Source: JBFWVD01 sp050246915
GTDB taxonomy: Bacteria; Actinomycetota; Acidimicrobiia; Acidimicrobiales; Ilumatobacteraceae
Length of the DNA: 26,642 bases
Assembly: GCA_050246915.1 (NCBI GenBank)
Contig: JBFWVD010000062.1
Location: forward strand, 1-26,642
Direction: 5' to 3'
The position numbers and the translations under genes are program-made. The notes below the pieces were generated by a model. The model did no database searches and was not told the origin of the DNA. It saw only the letters and a program-made list of their open reading frames with translations. Below are positions 1-7,816 of the stretch, in pieces; the stretch's first letter is position 1; every line of letters starts with the position of its first letter.

Positions 1-93
1 GGTGGCGACGGTCAGCGACAGATCGGTGAACAGCGGCTTGCCCGGGCGGCTCGCTCCGATGCGTTGGACGTCGACACAGATCACGTCCACCAT
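1..93 (-). CDS. ABC-F type ATP-binding protein, N-terminal fragment (cut by window edge)
   Basis: The minus strand is open from an ATG at 93-91 to the window edge, giving 31 codons. The peptide starts MVDVICVDVQRIGAS and continues RPGKPLFTDLSLTVAT. This is the usual opening of an ATP-binding cassette: a first beta-strand, then 'kpLFtdlSLtv' just before the Walker A loop, which would lie beyond the edge. The short leader with no membrane segment suits a soluble ABC-F ATPase (translation factor or antibiotic-resistance type) better than a transporter subunit, but the diagnostic part is missing. It lies 63 bp downstream of the isochorismatase-like gene on the same strand and may be cotranscribed with it. 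Confidence 0.55.
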   Translation of the reverse strand, partial: MVDVICVDVQRIGASRPGKPLFTDLSLTVAT

Positions 94-156
94 TGGACAC
101 GCTGCACGCCCGGGGGCGCCAAACGGGACCGCCGATCACCGAGCGACGGCCACGGG

Positions 157-816
157 TCAGCTCTTCATCGAGTCCCAGATCTCGAACAGCTCTGCCTTGG
201 TCAAGATGGTGGCGAGGTTGATGAGCGAATTGTCGATGACGTCGTTGGCGTACGACATGGGCACACCGGCCACCGCGTCACGCACGACCACCGCCTGATA
301 GCCGAGGTCGATGGCATTGAGGGTCATGCCGAAGATGCCGAGGTTCACCGACACGCCGGTGGCGATGACGGTCTTGATGCCGATGTTGCGCAGCACCTGA
401 TCGAGCTGCGTCGACATGAACGGCGACATGCCCGTGATGCGGCCGACCACCACGTCAGACGGGTCGAGGACCTCAGGCATGATCGCGGCGGACTCCGAGC
501 CCTGCTCCACGTTGCGGGTCCCATCGGCATTTCGGATCTTGCCGACCATGGCGAAGATGCGGCAGTTCTCGACGAATCCCACACCATCGGCCCGCGTCTC
601 GCACGGACAATGAACCACCTTCACGCCCGCGGCGCGAGCGTGGCGAGCCACCTCGGCGATCGAGTCGACCAGACCGATCTCGTCACAGACATCGGCGAGG
701 CCACGCAGCGACGCCATGTCGCCGACCACGCCGCGCTGCACCTCCATGGTGAGCAAGGCTGTGTGGGCCGGGTCGAGTGTGGCGCGGAGGCGTTCCATGC
801 GGGAGTTCGAGCTCAT
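157..816 (-). CDS. Isochorismatase-fold protein lacking the canonical catalytic triad
   Basis: This 219-residue protein has the length and motif order of the isochorismatase/cysteine hydrolase superfamily: a first strand ending ALLTMEVQRG, a central DVVVGRITGMSPF, and TVIATGVSVNLGIFGMTLNAIDLGY, which aligns with the 'vvvaGvatnvCV...a.dlGy' nucleophile segment. The family uses an Asp-Lys-Cys triad. Here those places hold Glu25 (TMEVQ), Arg126 (VGRITG) and Gly160 (NLGIF), so ordinary amidase or isochorismatase chemistry is unlikely. It could be a pseudoenzyme or use another mechanism. The ATG at 816 gives the full fold; Met7 (798) is an alternative. No clear Shine-Dalgarno site is visible. The gene is divergent from the DUF3097 gene across 47 bp and lies upstream of the ABC-F fragment. 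Confidence 0.85.
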   Translation of the reverse strand: MSSNSRMERLRATLDPAHTALLTMEVQRGVVGDMASLRGLADVCDEIGLVDSIAEVARHARAAGVKVVHCPCETRADGVGFVENCRIFAMVGKIRNADGTRNVEQGSESAAIMPEVLDPSDVVVGRITGMSPFMSTQLDQVLRNIGIKTVIATGVSVNLGIFGMTLNAIDLGYQAVVVRDAVAGVPMSYANDVIDNSLINLATILTKAELFEIWDSMKS

Positions 817-850
817 GGACAGATCATCGCAGGCTCAGCACCCGGGCAAG

Positions 851-856
851 TACGTT
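851..856 (+). promoter_or_regulatory. Candidate -10 box TACGTT for a leaderless transcript
   Basis: TACGTT fits TANNNT and is separated from the ATG at 864 by seven bases (gagttcg). In actinobacteria this spacing usually means that transcription starts at or next to the A of the start codon. It supports 864 rather than 870 as the start of the DUF3097 gene. Confidence 0.5.
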
Positions 857-863
857 GAGTTCG

Positions 864-1679
864 ATGGGTATGTACGACCATGATGTCCTCGACGCGTTCG
901 CGCGTCGCCAGGGTGCCCCGGATGCGCCGACCGTAGAGGCACGGACCGGATTGGTGGCCGAACATCGCCGCACCGGGTTCACGGGCTCGGTGTGCGCGGT
1001 CACGGCCGACACAGTGACCTTGCGGGGTCGCACCGGAGCCGAGCGGGTGTTCACCACGGGCAAGGGGGCATTCCTCATCGCCGGCAAGCCGGTGACCTTG
1101 GTGCGTCCCAAGCCGAAGCCTGCCGCGTCGACGGGACCGACCATCACCGCCAGCGGATCGATCAAGATCGACCACAAGGCCAAGGTGGCCATCGGTTCGC
1201 GGATCTGGGTGGAGGGCATCCACGACGCCATGCTCATCGAGAAGGTGTGGGGTGACGATCTGCGCGGCGAAGGGGTGGTCGTCGAGCGACTCGACGGCAT
1301 CGATCATCTCGCCGATGAGATCGCCGCGTTCCGCCCGGCTCCGGGCCATCGTCTCGGCGTGCTCGTCGATCATCTCGTTCCCGGTTCGAAGGAAGATCGC
1401 ATCGCACGATCGGTGCGACACGATCACGTGCTCGTCACCGGTACCCCGTTCGTCGATGTGTGGCAGGCGGTGCGGCCCAGCGTGCTCGGCATCGATCGTT
1501 GGCCCACCATCGATCGGGGCACCGATTGGAAGACCGGCATCTGTCGCGAGTTCAAGGTGAGCGATCCCGCCGAGATGTGGCGCCGGTTGCTGTCGTCGGT
1601 GCGCACGTATGCCGATCTCGAACCGTCCCTCGTCGGCGCGGTCGAGCAGCTCATCGACTTCGTGACCACACCGTCATGA
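864..1679 (+). CDS. DUF3097 family protein, TOPRIM-like motifs
   Basis: This 271-residue soluble protein matches the actinobacterial DUF3097 family by its motifs, especially GSRIWVEGIHDAMLIEKVWGDDL, LGVLVDHLVPGSKEDRI, and a C-terminal part with WKTGICREFKV. Its biochemical role is unknown to me. The order 'IWVEGIHDA' (E117, G118, D121), then 'VLVDHLVPGSKEDRI' (D169, G174, K176) resembles the TOPRIM fold of RNase M5 and DnaG ('vVEGkdD', then 'tDpDfpGekiR'), except that the second Asp of DxD is Leu171. The start at 864 is chosen because a TACGTT box lies seven bases upstream; an open extension to 777 has no family resemblance and overlaps the divergent gene. It stands 53 bp upstream of azlC. 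Confidence 0.88.
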   Translation: MGMYDHDVLDAFARRQGAPDAPTVEARTGLVAEHRRTGFTGSVCAVTADTVTLRGRTGAERVFTTGKGAFLIAGKPVTLVRPKPKPAASTGPTITASGSIKIDHKAKVAIGSRIWVEGIHDAMLIEKVWGDDLRGEGVVVERLDGIDHLADEIAAFRPAPGHRLGVLVDHLVPGSKEDRIARSVRHDHVLVTGTPFVDVWQAVRPSVLGIDRWPTIDRGTDWKTGICREFKVSDPAEMWRRLLSSVRTYADLEPSLVGAVEQLIDFVTTPS

Positions 1680-1732
1680 GCGCACCCTCGTGTCGACTGC
1701 CCTCATGACGACAGCGCGGTAACGAGCGCTCC

Positions 1733-2407
1733 ATGGCATTGGATCGGGTCATCGCGGGCAAGGCCGCGGCGATCATCCCCGCAATCGCGTTGTACGGCAT
1801 GGCCTTCGGGGCCACATCGCAGCAATCGGGGCTGCCGCTGTCCCAGACGGTGGGCTTGTCGCTGTTGGTGTTCGGCGGTGGATCGCAGTTCGCCGCAGTA
1901 GGTGTGTACGCCTCTGGCGGGAGTGCGGTTTCCCAAGTCGTGACGGGACTGTTGGTGAACGCACGTATGTTGGCGTTCGGCGTGGCGCTTGCACCGATAC
2001 TGCCGCGATCGTTCCGTCATCGTCTCGCCGCCTGTCAGTTCGTCACCGATGAACCGGTGGCTCTGGCCGTCGCCGAGGACGACGTCGTTTCAGCGCGACG
2101 GGCCTTCTGGTACATGGCCATCTCGCTGTGGATCGTGTGGAACCTCTCGGCCGCACTCGGCGCCACCGCGCTGCGATCCATCGGAGACCCAGGTCGCTTC
2201 GGCCTCGACGCGGCCATCCCCGCGTCGTTCGTGGGATTGTTGGCGCCGCGGTTGCGTCAACGCCCGGCCATGGCCGCCGCGCTGCTGGGTGCCGCGCTGT
2301 CGTTGATGCTCGTGCCATTGACCCCTGCCGGTGTGCCAGTGATGGTCTCGGCACTCGGGGCGATCATCGTGCTGGCTTACGGCATGCGCCGCGGGGTGAC
2401 AACGTGA
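1733..2407 (+). CDS. azlC: AzlC family branched-chain amino acid export permease
   Basis: This 224-residue, strongly hydrophobic protein carries AzlC hallmarks: an N-terminal IIPAIALYGMAFGATSQQSGL, the VFGGGSQFAAVGV segment, LLVNARMLAFGVALAPIL, and FVTDEPVALAVAE, followed by several membrane helices. AzlC is the large inner-membrane subunit of the AzlCD exporter for branched-chain amino acids or related metabolites. The length is normal for the family. The next gene starts with a GTG whose last two bases are the first two of the azlC stop TGA (2404-2407), so the two are translationally coupled. No regulator of the AzlB type is adjacent. The substrate here cannot be read from sequence. Confidence 0.9.
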   Translation: MALDRVIAGKAAAIIPAIALYGMAFGATSQQSGLPLSQTVGLSLLVFGGGSQFAAVGVYASGGSAVSQVVTGLLVNARMLAFGVALAPILPRSFRHRLAACQFVTDEPVALAVAEDDVVSARRAFWYMAISLWIVWNLSAALGATALRSIGDPGRFGLDAAIPASFVGLLAPRLRQRPAMAAALLGAALSLMLVPLTPAGVPVMVSALGAIIVLAYGMRRGVTT

Positions 2408-2706
2408 GTTGGTGGGCGATCTGCGCGCTGGCGGCGGGCACCTTCGCGCTCAAGAGTGCGGGGCCCTTGGTGCTCGGCGGTCGCGCACTGCCGCCGTGGT
2501 TGGCTCGGGCCGCCAACTTGTTGCCGGCGTCGCTCTTGGCCGGCCTCGTCTGTGTGCAGACCTTCGGAGACGGTCGCCATCTCACGATCGATGCGCGCGC
2601 CGCAGGCTTGGCCACGGCCATCATCGCCGCGTGGCGACGAGCGCCATTCGTCGTCATCGTCGCGTCGGCCATGGCCGTGACGGCGGCGATACGTGCTGCT
2701 GGCTGA
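2404..2706 (+). CDS. azlD: AzlD family small subunit of the AzlCD exporter
   Basis: The reading frame opens at GTG 2404 inside the azlC stop (GTGA overlap) and gives 100 residues beginning (M)SWWAICALAAGTFALKSAG. AzlD proteins are about 100 residues long with four membrane helices and a conserved early 'T...R..p' region. The present protein has hydrophobic helices around residues 5-20, 35-50, 65-80 and 83-97, and the 'LPASLLAGLV' core typical of the family. It should pair with AzlC in the inner membrane. The longer open frame starting at 2128 runs inside azlC and is not coding. Confidence 0.87.
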   Translation: MSWWAICALAAGTFALKSAGPLVLGGRALPPWLARAANLLPASLLAGLVCVQTFGDGRHLTIDARAAGLATAIIAAWRRAPFVVIVASAMAVTAAIRAAG

Positions 2707-2815
2707 CACGTCTCGCGAAACGCGGGAACTGAGACCCAGGAACGTTCGACAGAAAACCGACATCACATCGTTCCCGCTCACGTCGGCCGACGACGGCGCG
2801 AACGCCTGGATTCTC

Positions 2816-2820
2816 GGAGG
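2816..2820 (+). promoter_or_regulatory. Strong Shine-Dalgarno site GGAGG
   Basis: GGAGG lies five bases (ttctc) before the ATG at 2826. It fixes the start of the substrate-binding lipoprotein and contrasts with the leaderless-looking starts elsewhere in the window. The 119 bp between azlD and this gene hold only a small CGCG-AAA-CGCG hairpin near 2714-2724. I see no cobalamin riboswitch box and no clear metal-regulator operator. Confidence 0.75.
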
Positions 2821-2825
2821 TTCTC

Positions 2826-3863
2826 ATGCGTCACCGATCTGCTCGGCCCGCCGCCGTCGCGGCCATCGCCGCCATCGCTCTCGTCTCGAGCGCATGCGGC
2901 GATGACAGCTCCACAGCAATCACGACAGCGGCGGCATCGCAAGCCGAGCACTCGCACGACGCCTCGGAAACGGCCACGACGTTTCCGATGACGATCGAGA
3001 ACTGTGGGCGCTCACTCGAGATCAAAGCGCCGCCCAAGAGGGTCGTCGGACTCGATCAGATCTCCACCGAGATCCTCCTCGAGCTCGGTCTCGGAGACAA
3101 GATCGTCGGCACTGCCAACCAATCCGACCCGCCCTTCGACGCCGTAGCTACCCAGTACAAGGCCCTCAAGGTGCTCTCCGCGAACTATCCGACAGCCGAG
3201 GAGTTCGTCGCGGCTGAGTCGGACTTCGTGATCGGGAACATCGAGTTCCTGAGCTACTCGCAGGAAGCAGGGTTCGGTGGAGCGTTCACGCGCGATGAAC
3301 TCACCGGTCAGGGTGTGACGTCGTTCGCGCTCATCTGCAATGGCGAAACCGACACGCAGGATCTGTTGTTCGAACGGTTCGCGCAACTCGGCATGATCTT
3401 CGGCGTGTCGGACAAGGCCGACGCAGTCCTCGACGACGTGAAAGCCTCCTTGGCCGCGACCGCGAAGGTGTTGCAGGGGGCTCCTGCCGTGCCGACACTC
3501 ATCTACATCGACGGCAGCGGTCCGATCCAAACGCTCGCTTCCGACCTCAGCCGAGCCGGAGGCAAGAACATCATCGGACCCGACGAAGGCAACTGCTGCC
3601 CGCCCGAGATCGCCGTCGAAGTGATCGCCGACCGTGCCCCAGAGGCGATCTTGCTGTCGAGCTTCGGCAACCTCGATCCGAGTGGACCATCGGTGGAGGA
3701 GAAGAAGAGCAAGCTCGCCGCCACGCTTCCCACCGTCCCGGCCGTCACGAAGAGCCGGTATCTGTCGATCGACTTCATCGCGTTCTCGACGCCGGCTCGC
3801 CTGGCTCGCGACGCAATCACCATCGGCAAGTTCCTCCATCCCGATCTCACCTTCCCGAGCTGA
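2826..3863 (+). CDS. FecB/BtuF-type ABC transporter substrate-binding lipoprotein
   Basis: This 345-residue protein has a lipoprotein signal peptide: Arg-rich start, alanine-rich core, then LVSSAC with Cys24 as the likely lipidated residue. The mature protein has a short low-complexity linker containing EHSHD, followed by the cluster A-2 binding fold: 'APPKRVVGLDQISTEILLELGL' opens domain 1 and 'AVPTLIYIDGSG' opens domain 2. It captures a metal chelate or corrinoid-like ligand outside the membrane and delivers it to the permease encoded 13 bp downstream. The 'NCGRSLEIKAPPKRVV' start and the later Cys pair (EGNCCPPE) recall proteins proposed to carry siderophores or F420-0-like ligands. The substrate is unresolved. 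Confidence 0.88.
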   Translation: MRHRSARPAAVAAIAAIALVSSACGDDSSTAITTAAASQAEHSHDASETATTFPMTIENCGRSLEIKAPPKRVVGLDQISTEILLELGLGDKIVGTANQSDPPFDAVATQYKALKVLSANYPTAEEFVAAESDFVIGNIEFLSYSQEAGFGGAFTRDELTGQGVTSFALICNGETDTQDLLFERFAQLGMIFGVSDKADAVLDDVKASLAATAKVLQGAPAVPTLIYIDGSGPIQTLASDLSRAGGKNIIGPDEGNCCPPEIAVEVIADRAPEAILLSSFGNLDPSGPSVEEKKSKLAATLPTVPAVTKSRYLSIDFIAFSTPARLARDAITIGKFLHPDLTFPS

Positions 3864-3876
3864 TCCAGCCGCGCCG

Positions 3877-4932
3877 ATGGTCGAGGAGCGACGACGGCGA
3901 TGGGTCGTCATCTACGCCGCACTCACGGCATCGCTCGTACTCTCGATCGCCGTGGCAGTGGGCATAGGGCCCGTTGCCGTGCCGACCTCGACCGTCTGGC
4001 GGATCATCGGATATCGAGCGTTCAGCATCGGGGAACGGGGTGATTGGAGCAGGTCTCAGGAGTTCATCGTCTGGAACCTTCGGTTGCCGCGCGTGTTGCT
4101 CGGGGCAAGCGTCGGTGCCGGCTTGGCCGTCACCGGCGCAGTGCTCCAGGCATTGGTGCGCAATCCGCTTGCCGATCCCTACGTCTTCGGCATCACGTCG
4201 GGAGCATCGGTCGGAGCGTCCCTGGTACTGGTGATCGGGATCGCCGCGTTCGGGTCCTACTCGCTATCGGGCGCGGCGTTCATCGGTGCGACGGTTGCAT
4301 TCGCGCTCGTCCTCGCATTGGCCCGATCACCAGACGGCCTCCTGCCGACTCGACTCATCTTGTCGGGGGTCGCGGTGTCGTACGCGATGTCATCGCTGAC
4401 GAGCCTGCTGGTGTTCACCGCCGCCAACCAAGGCGATCAGGGCGCGGCGCTCTCGGTGGTGTTCTGGATCCTCGGCGGTCTCGGCGGGGCACGCTGGAAC
4501 CAAGTGCTGATCCCCGTCATCGCGGTCGCCTGTGTCACGGCCGTGCTGTCGCTTCAGGCGCGCGCCCTCAATGCCATCTCGATCGGTGACGAGTCGGCCG
4601 CAACACTGGGCATCGATCTACGAACGTTCCGCCGGTTGTTGTTCACCGCATGCTCACTGCTGACCGGCTTGATCGTCGCGGTCAGTGGCGGCATCGGATT
4701 CGTGGGACTGATCGTTCCCCACGCAATACGGATCGCGGTCGGACCCGATCATCGACGACTCTTGCCCCTGTCGGTGCTCGTCGGCGCGATCTTCCTCGTC
4801 TGGGCCGACGTCGGCGCGCGCGTCCTGTTCGCTCCGTCCGAACTTCCGATCGGGGTGATCACCGCGATGGTCGGTACGCCGGTGTTCGTGATCTTGTTGC
4901 GAACCCAGGGCAGCAGTGGACATCGCCGATGA
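3877..4932 (+). CDS. FecCD/BtuC-type ABC transporter permease
   Basis: This 351-residue polytopic membrane protein of the FecCD family is preceded by the substrate-binding gene (13 bp gap). Visible family motifs are WNLRLPRVLLGASVGAGLAVTG (first conserved block), LVRNPLADPYVFGITSGASVGAS, the GLGGARW segment, IGDESAATLGID (the cytoplasmic coupling region), and GGIGFVGLIVPHAIR near the C-terminus. Such permeases form dimers with about ten helices per subunit and import ferric siderophores, heme or cobalamin. The start at ATG 3877 is chosen because the upstream open frame overlaps the lipoprotein gene. The stop overlaps the next start by four bases (ATGA). Confidence 0.92.
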   Translation: MVEERRRRWVVIYAALTASLVLSIAVAVGIGPVAVPTSTVWRIIGYRAFSIGERGDWSRSQEFIVWNLRLPRVLLGASVGAGLAVTGAVLQALVRNPLADPYVFGITSGASVGASLVLVIGIAAFGSYSLSGAAFIGATVAFALVLALARSPDGLLPTRLILSGVAVSYAMSSLTSLLVFTAANQGDQGAALSVVFWILGGLGGARWNQVLIPVIAVACVTAVLSLQARALNAISIGDESAATLGIDLRTFRRLLFTACSLLTGLIVAVSGGIGFVGLIVPHAIRIAVGPDHRRLLPLSVLVGAIFLVWADVGARVLFAPSELPIGVITAMVGTPVFVILLRTQGSSGHRR

Positions 4933-5699
4933 GGGTCGAGGTCTCCGCTGTCCACGCCGCCCTCGGCGGACTCCCCATATTGAACGGCATCGACCTATCG
5001 ATCGGATCGGGCGAGATGGTCTCGCTCGTCGGACCGAACGGCAGCGGAAAGTCCACACTGCTGCGATGCATCTATCGAGTGCTTCGACCCACGGCAGGGC
5101 GGGTCGACTGTGGCGGCACAGACGTCTGGGCGTCCGATCAACGCCAAAGTGCGCGATCGATCGCTGTGTTGGTGCAAGAGCCTCAAGGGGAGTTCGACTT
5201 CGAGGTGTTCGACATGGTTCTCATGGGCCGCACACCGCATCTCGGCTTGTTCGACCGGTTCAGCGCCGACGACCGGACAACTGCCGAAGCGGCACTGGCG
5301 ACCGTCGATGCGTCGCACCTCGCCCGGCGGCGGTTCCGGACCCTGTCCGGTGGAGAGAAGCAACGAGTGTTGCTGGCACGCGCGCTGACCCAGCAGCCCG
5401 AGGTGTTGGTGCTCGACGAACCGACCAACCACCTCGACATCCAACATCAACTCGAGTTGCTGGAGATCGTTCGCCGCCTGGGGATCACCGTCATCGCTGC
5501 GCTGCACGACCTCAATCTGGCGGCGCGCTACAGCGACCGGGTCTGCGTTCTGAGCGGCGGACGCGTTGTCGGGTTCGGCGCCCCCGCCGAGGTCCTGACC
5601 GTCGAGGTGATCTCGTCGGTGTTTCGCGTAGCGGCGACTGTCACCATCGGTGTGGGGAACGCTCCGCAGTTCACCTTCTCACCCCTCAGCACGATCTAG
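4929..5699 (+). CDS. FecE/BtuD-type ABC transporter ATP-binding protein
   Basis: This 256-residue ATPase completes the importer. It has Walker A GPNGSGKST (residues 35-43), a Q-loop at VQEPQGEFDF (Gln83), the signature LSGGEKQRV from residue 139, Walker B VLVLDEP (Asp163/Glu164), a D-loop NHLD and the switch His193 (LHDLNLAARY). The 'VLMGRTPHLGLF' stretch between Q-loop and signature is typical of FecE/BtuD ATPases of iron-chelate and cobalamin importers. ATG 4929 overlaps the permease stop (ATGA), so the permease and ATPase are translationally coupled. Its TAG at 5697-5699 shares the tetramer CTAG with the stop of the convergent transglutaminase gene. Confidence 0.94.
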   Translation: MRVEVSAVHAALGGLPILNGIDLSIGSGEMVSLVGPNGSGKSTLLRCIYRVLRPTAGRVDCGGTDVWASDQRQSARSIAVLVQEPQGEFDFEVFDMVLMGRTPHLGLFDRFSADDRTTAEAALATVDASHLARRRFRTLSGGEKQRVLLARALTQQPEVLVLDEPTNHLDIQHQLELLEIVRRLGITVIAALHDLNLAARYSDRVCVLSGGRVVGFGAPAEVLTVEVISSVFRVAATVTIGVGNAPQFTFSPLSTI

Positions 5700-7816
5700 C
5701 GGTTGACCAGATCACCTTGTGAGGTGGCCTTGGCCCACAGCTTGTTCCAGCGCGTTGGTGCGGGATGGGTACGGCACACCTCGTCGATCACGTGCACTGC
5801 CCACGCACCCTCGACGGTCTCGGCTTCGGGGAGTCGGCCGCGGTGCACCTTGGCCGTCGGCGGCCCAACCGGACCGTACAGCGTCAAGGTGAGTTGACGG
5901 CCGACGTCGGTCATGCGGGGGTCGGGCAGCACCGACTCGCCCAGAGCCGCGCAATACGCCGCGATGGTCTCGGTTGGGGCGCGGGGCCGGCCTCGACGAT
6001 CACCTTCGGCATCGATCCGACGCGACAACACCGTGGCCCATCCCTCGGGTGTGCGTCGACGCCGACTGATGAACGCCTTGGTCACCAGCACCAAGATGGC
6101 AAGTGCGGCAAGGGCCAGCACCGCCACCAGCGCCCAGGTGAGCGCACCGATGGATCGCTTCAGCGACCCCACGAAAGACCGGTCGAACTCGCCCGACAGC
6201 GGCACCGACGCGGTCGGGTCGAACCCCTGCCAACCCACACCGGGGAAGTACACCTCGACCCAGGCATGGGCGTCGGAGCCACGCACCACGAACTCGCCCG
6301 TGAGTTGATCGAAATCCCCGGCCACATATCCCGTGGCGACGCGAGCGGGCACGCCCAGGGATCGAAGCATGACGGTGAGCGCGGAGGCGATCTGCTCGCA
6401 GAAGCCTTGCCGATCGACGAACAGGTACTGATCGACTGCATCAGCGCCCGAGGGGAGCGGCGGGATGTCGAGGGTGTAGCTGGTGTTGGCGCCCAGCCAG
6501 TCCTGCATCGCCAGGATCGTGTCGTAGGTGGATGCCTTGCCCTGCGCGAGTTGCGCGGCGAGAGCCGTGACGCGCTCGGGCACGTCGGGCAACTGCAGAT
6601 AGCGCTCGCGGAACGCGGTGGTGTACTTCTCGAGGAGCGGGTCGTGCTCCCGCAGCAGCGCTGCGGTGACGATCGGCCGCTGGCTCACCACCGAGTAGGC
6701 CGCGTCCGCACCGAGTGGGTCACGGCGCACGATGGTCCCGTCATCGAACAGCGCCATGGCCGACAGCGGTGCGGTGACCCGCGACATGCGATAGGCGCCG
6801 AAGATCACATCGGTGCCCCCGACCTCCATGTGGAAGCTCTGCACGAACGCTTCGGTCTCCACCGCGTCGAGGCCATCGGCCGCAAGGTCGATTGACACGG
6901 CTCGTTCACCGTTGTCGAGGAACTCCACCGATCCACCAGACGGGTTCAACCGTCGAGCTGTCACGTCCGAACGGGTCCACACCCGACCATCCCAGGTGTC
7001 GAAGGTGGTACCTCGCCAATAGTCGGGCGCTTCGGCCACCACCCGCATGACCACCTCGTCGGAAGGTGTGAAACGACTGGACGTGTCCATCGAGTCGCTG
7101 AAGCCGGCGTAGCGCTGCGGCGTGTCCGACGCACTCGATCGACCGGAGGTCGGATCGGGTGACGGCGGTGATGGGCGGGTCGCCATGGCGATCGGGGCGA
7201 TGACTGCCAGCGCGAGCAGCAACACACCGGCCCGCCGCAACGCCACGTGACGGCTCCGCCGCTGCGCCGCGGCATCGACACCACCGGGCCGATGACCCTG
7301 CAGGCCGGCCAGCTCACGATCGCCTTCCACGTCGAGCAGCGACAACGCCACCACAGCCACGATCGCGAACACCAGCAGCGGTCCACCGAGTCCCCGCGAC
7401 GCCGGCATCGAGCCGGCCGCAGCCATGAGCACCAGACCGGCGAACACGGTCATGGCCCGCGAGGCGCGCGTGGTGAGATCCACGGTCAGCATCACCGTGG
7501 GGATGAGCATCAGATGAGCGAGGAAGCCCCAGCTCGCATCATTACCCCCACCCAGCGCCGGCACCGGTGTGATGGCCGGCAAGGAAACCAGCAACACCAC
7601 CAGCGCGGTACCGAGCTGGCCGATGACGGTGGCGCGACGATCGCCGCCCAGCCAACGCCGCAGCTGCCCACCGCCGAGCACGCACAGCGAGAACGTTGCG
7701 AACACGCCGAGGCCGACGCGGTCGGTGATGACCAGCGCCAGAGCGCCGACGAGCAAGGCGACGCGCGATGCATACGCCGAGTTGGACTGATCGCCGGCGG
7801 CGCGATCGCTGCTCAT
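5696..7816 (-). CDS. TgpA-like membrane transglutaminase-domain protein
   Basis: This 706-residue protein has an N-terminal block of about six membrane helices (DUF3488/TgpA_N type), an extracytoplasmic region, a transglutaminase-like domain, one more membrane helix (LTWALVAVLALAALAILVLV) and a cytoplasmic tail resembling DUF4129. The catalytic triad is visible: Cys473 in QGFCEQIA, His517 in SDAHAWVEVYFPGVGW and Asp533 in GFDPTA. It is probably a membrane-anchored protease or transglutaminase acting outside the membrane; its substrate is unknown. The start is ATG 7816, which overlaps the DUF58 stop by four bases (ATGA); the open frame to 8002 runs inside the DUF58 gene. MoxR-DUF58-TgpA order is a recurrent conserved cluster. 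Confidence 0.92.
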   Translation of the reverse strand: MSSDRAAGDQSNSAYASRVALLVGALALVITDRVGLGVFATFSLCVLGGGQLRRWLGGDRRATVIGQLGTALVVLLVSLPAITPVPALGGGNDASWGFLAHLMLIPTVMLTVDLTTRASRAMTVFAGLVLMAAAGSMPASRGLGGPLLVFAIVAVVALSLLDVEGDRELAGLQGHRPGGVDAAAQRRSRHVALRRAGVLLLALAVIAPIAMATRPSPPSPDPTSGRSSASDTPQRYAGFSDSMDTSSRFTPSDEVVMRVVAEAPDYWRGTTFDTWDGRVWTRSDVTARRLNPSGGSVEFLDNGERAVSIDLAADGLDAVETEAFVQSFHMEVGGTDVIFGAYRMSRVTAPLSAMALFDDGTIVRRDPLGADAAYSVVSQRPIVTAALLREHDPLLEKYTTAFRERYLQLPDVPERVTALAAQLAQGKASTYDTILAMQDWLGANTSYTLDIPPLPSGADAVDQYLFVDRQGFCEQIASALTVMLRSLGVPARVATGYVAGDFDQLTGEFVVRGSDAHAWVEVYFPGVGWQGFDPTASVPLSGEFDRSFVGSLKRSIGALTWALVAVLALAALAILVLVTKAFISRRRRTPEGWATVLSRRIDAEGDRRGRPRAPTETIAAYCAALGESVLPDPRMTDVGRQLTLTLYGPVGPPTAKVHRGRLPEAETVEGAWAVHVIDEVCRTHPAPTRWNKLWAKATSQGDLVNR

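Noticed and set aside
64..858. Long plus-strand open frame of 264 codons
   Set aside because: It lies opposite the isochorismatase-like gene, is rich in His, Asp, Arg and Gly as expected for a high-GC antisense frame, and matches no family.
2707..2825. Possible cobalamin riboswitch or iron operator before the importer
   Set aside because: At 119 bp it is short for a B12 riboswitch, no B12-box-like GCCACTG is present, and no good DtxR- or Fur-like palindrome is seen.
5765..6895. Plus-strand open frame of 376 codons
   Set aside because: It is antisense to the transglutaminase gene, whose catalytic motifs are intact, and has the composition of a GC shadow.
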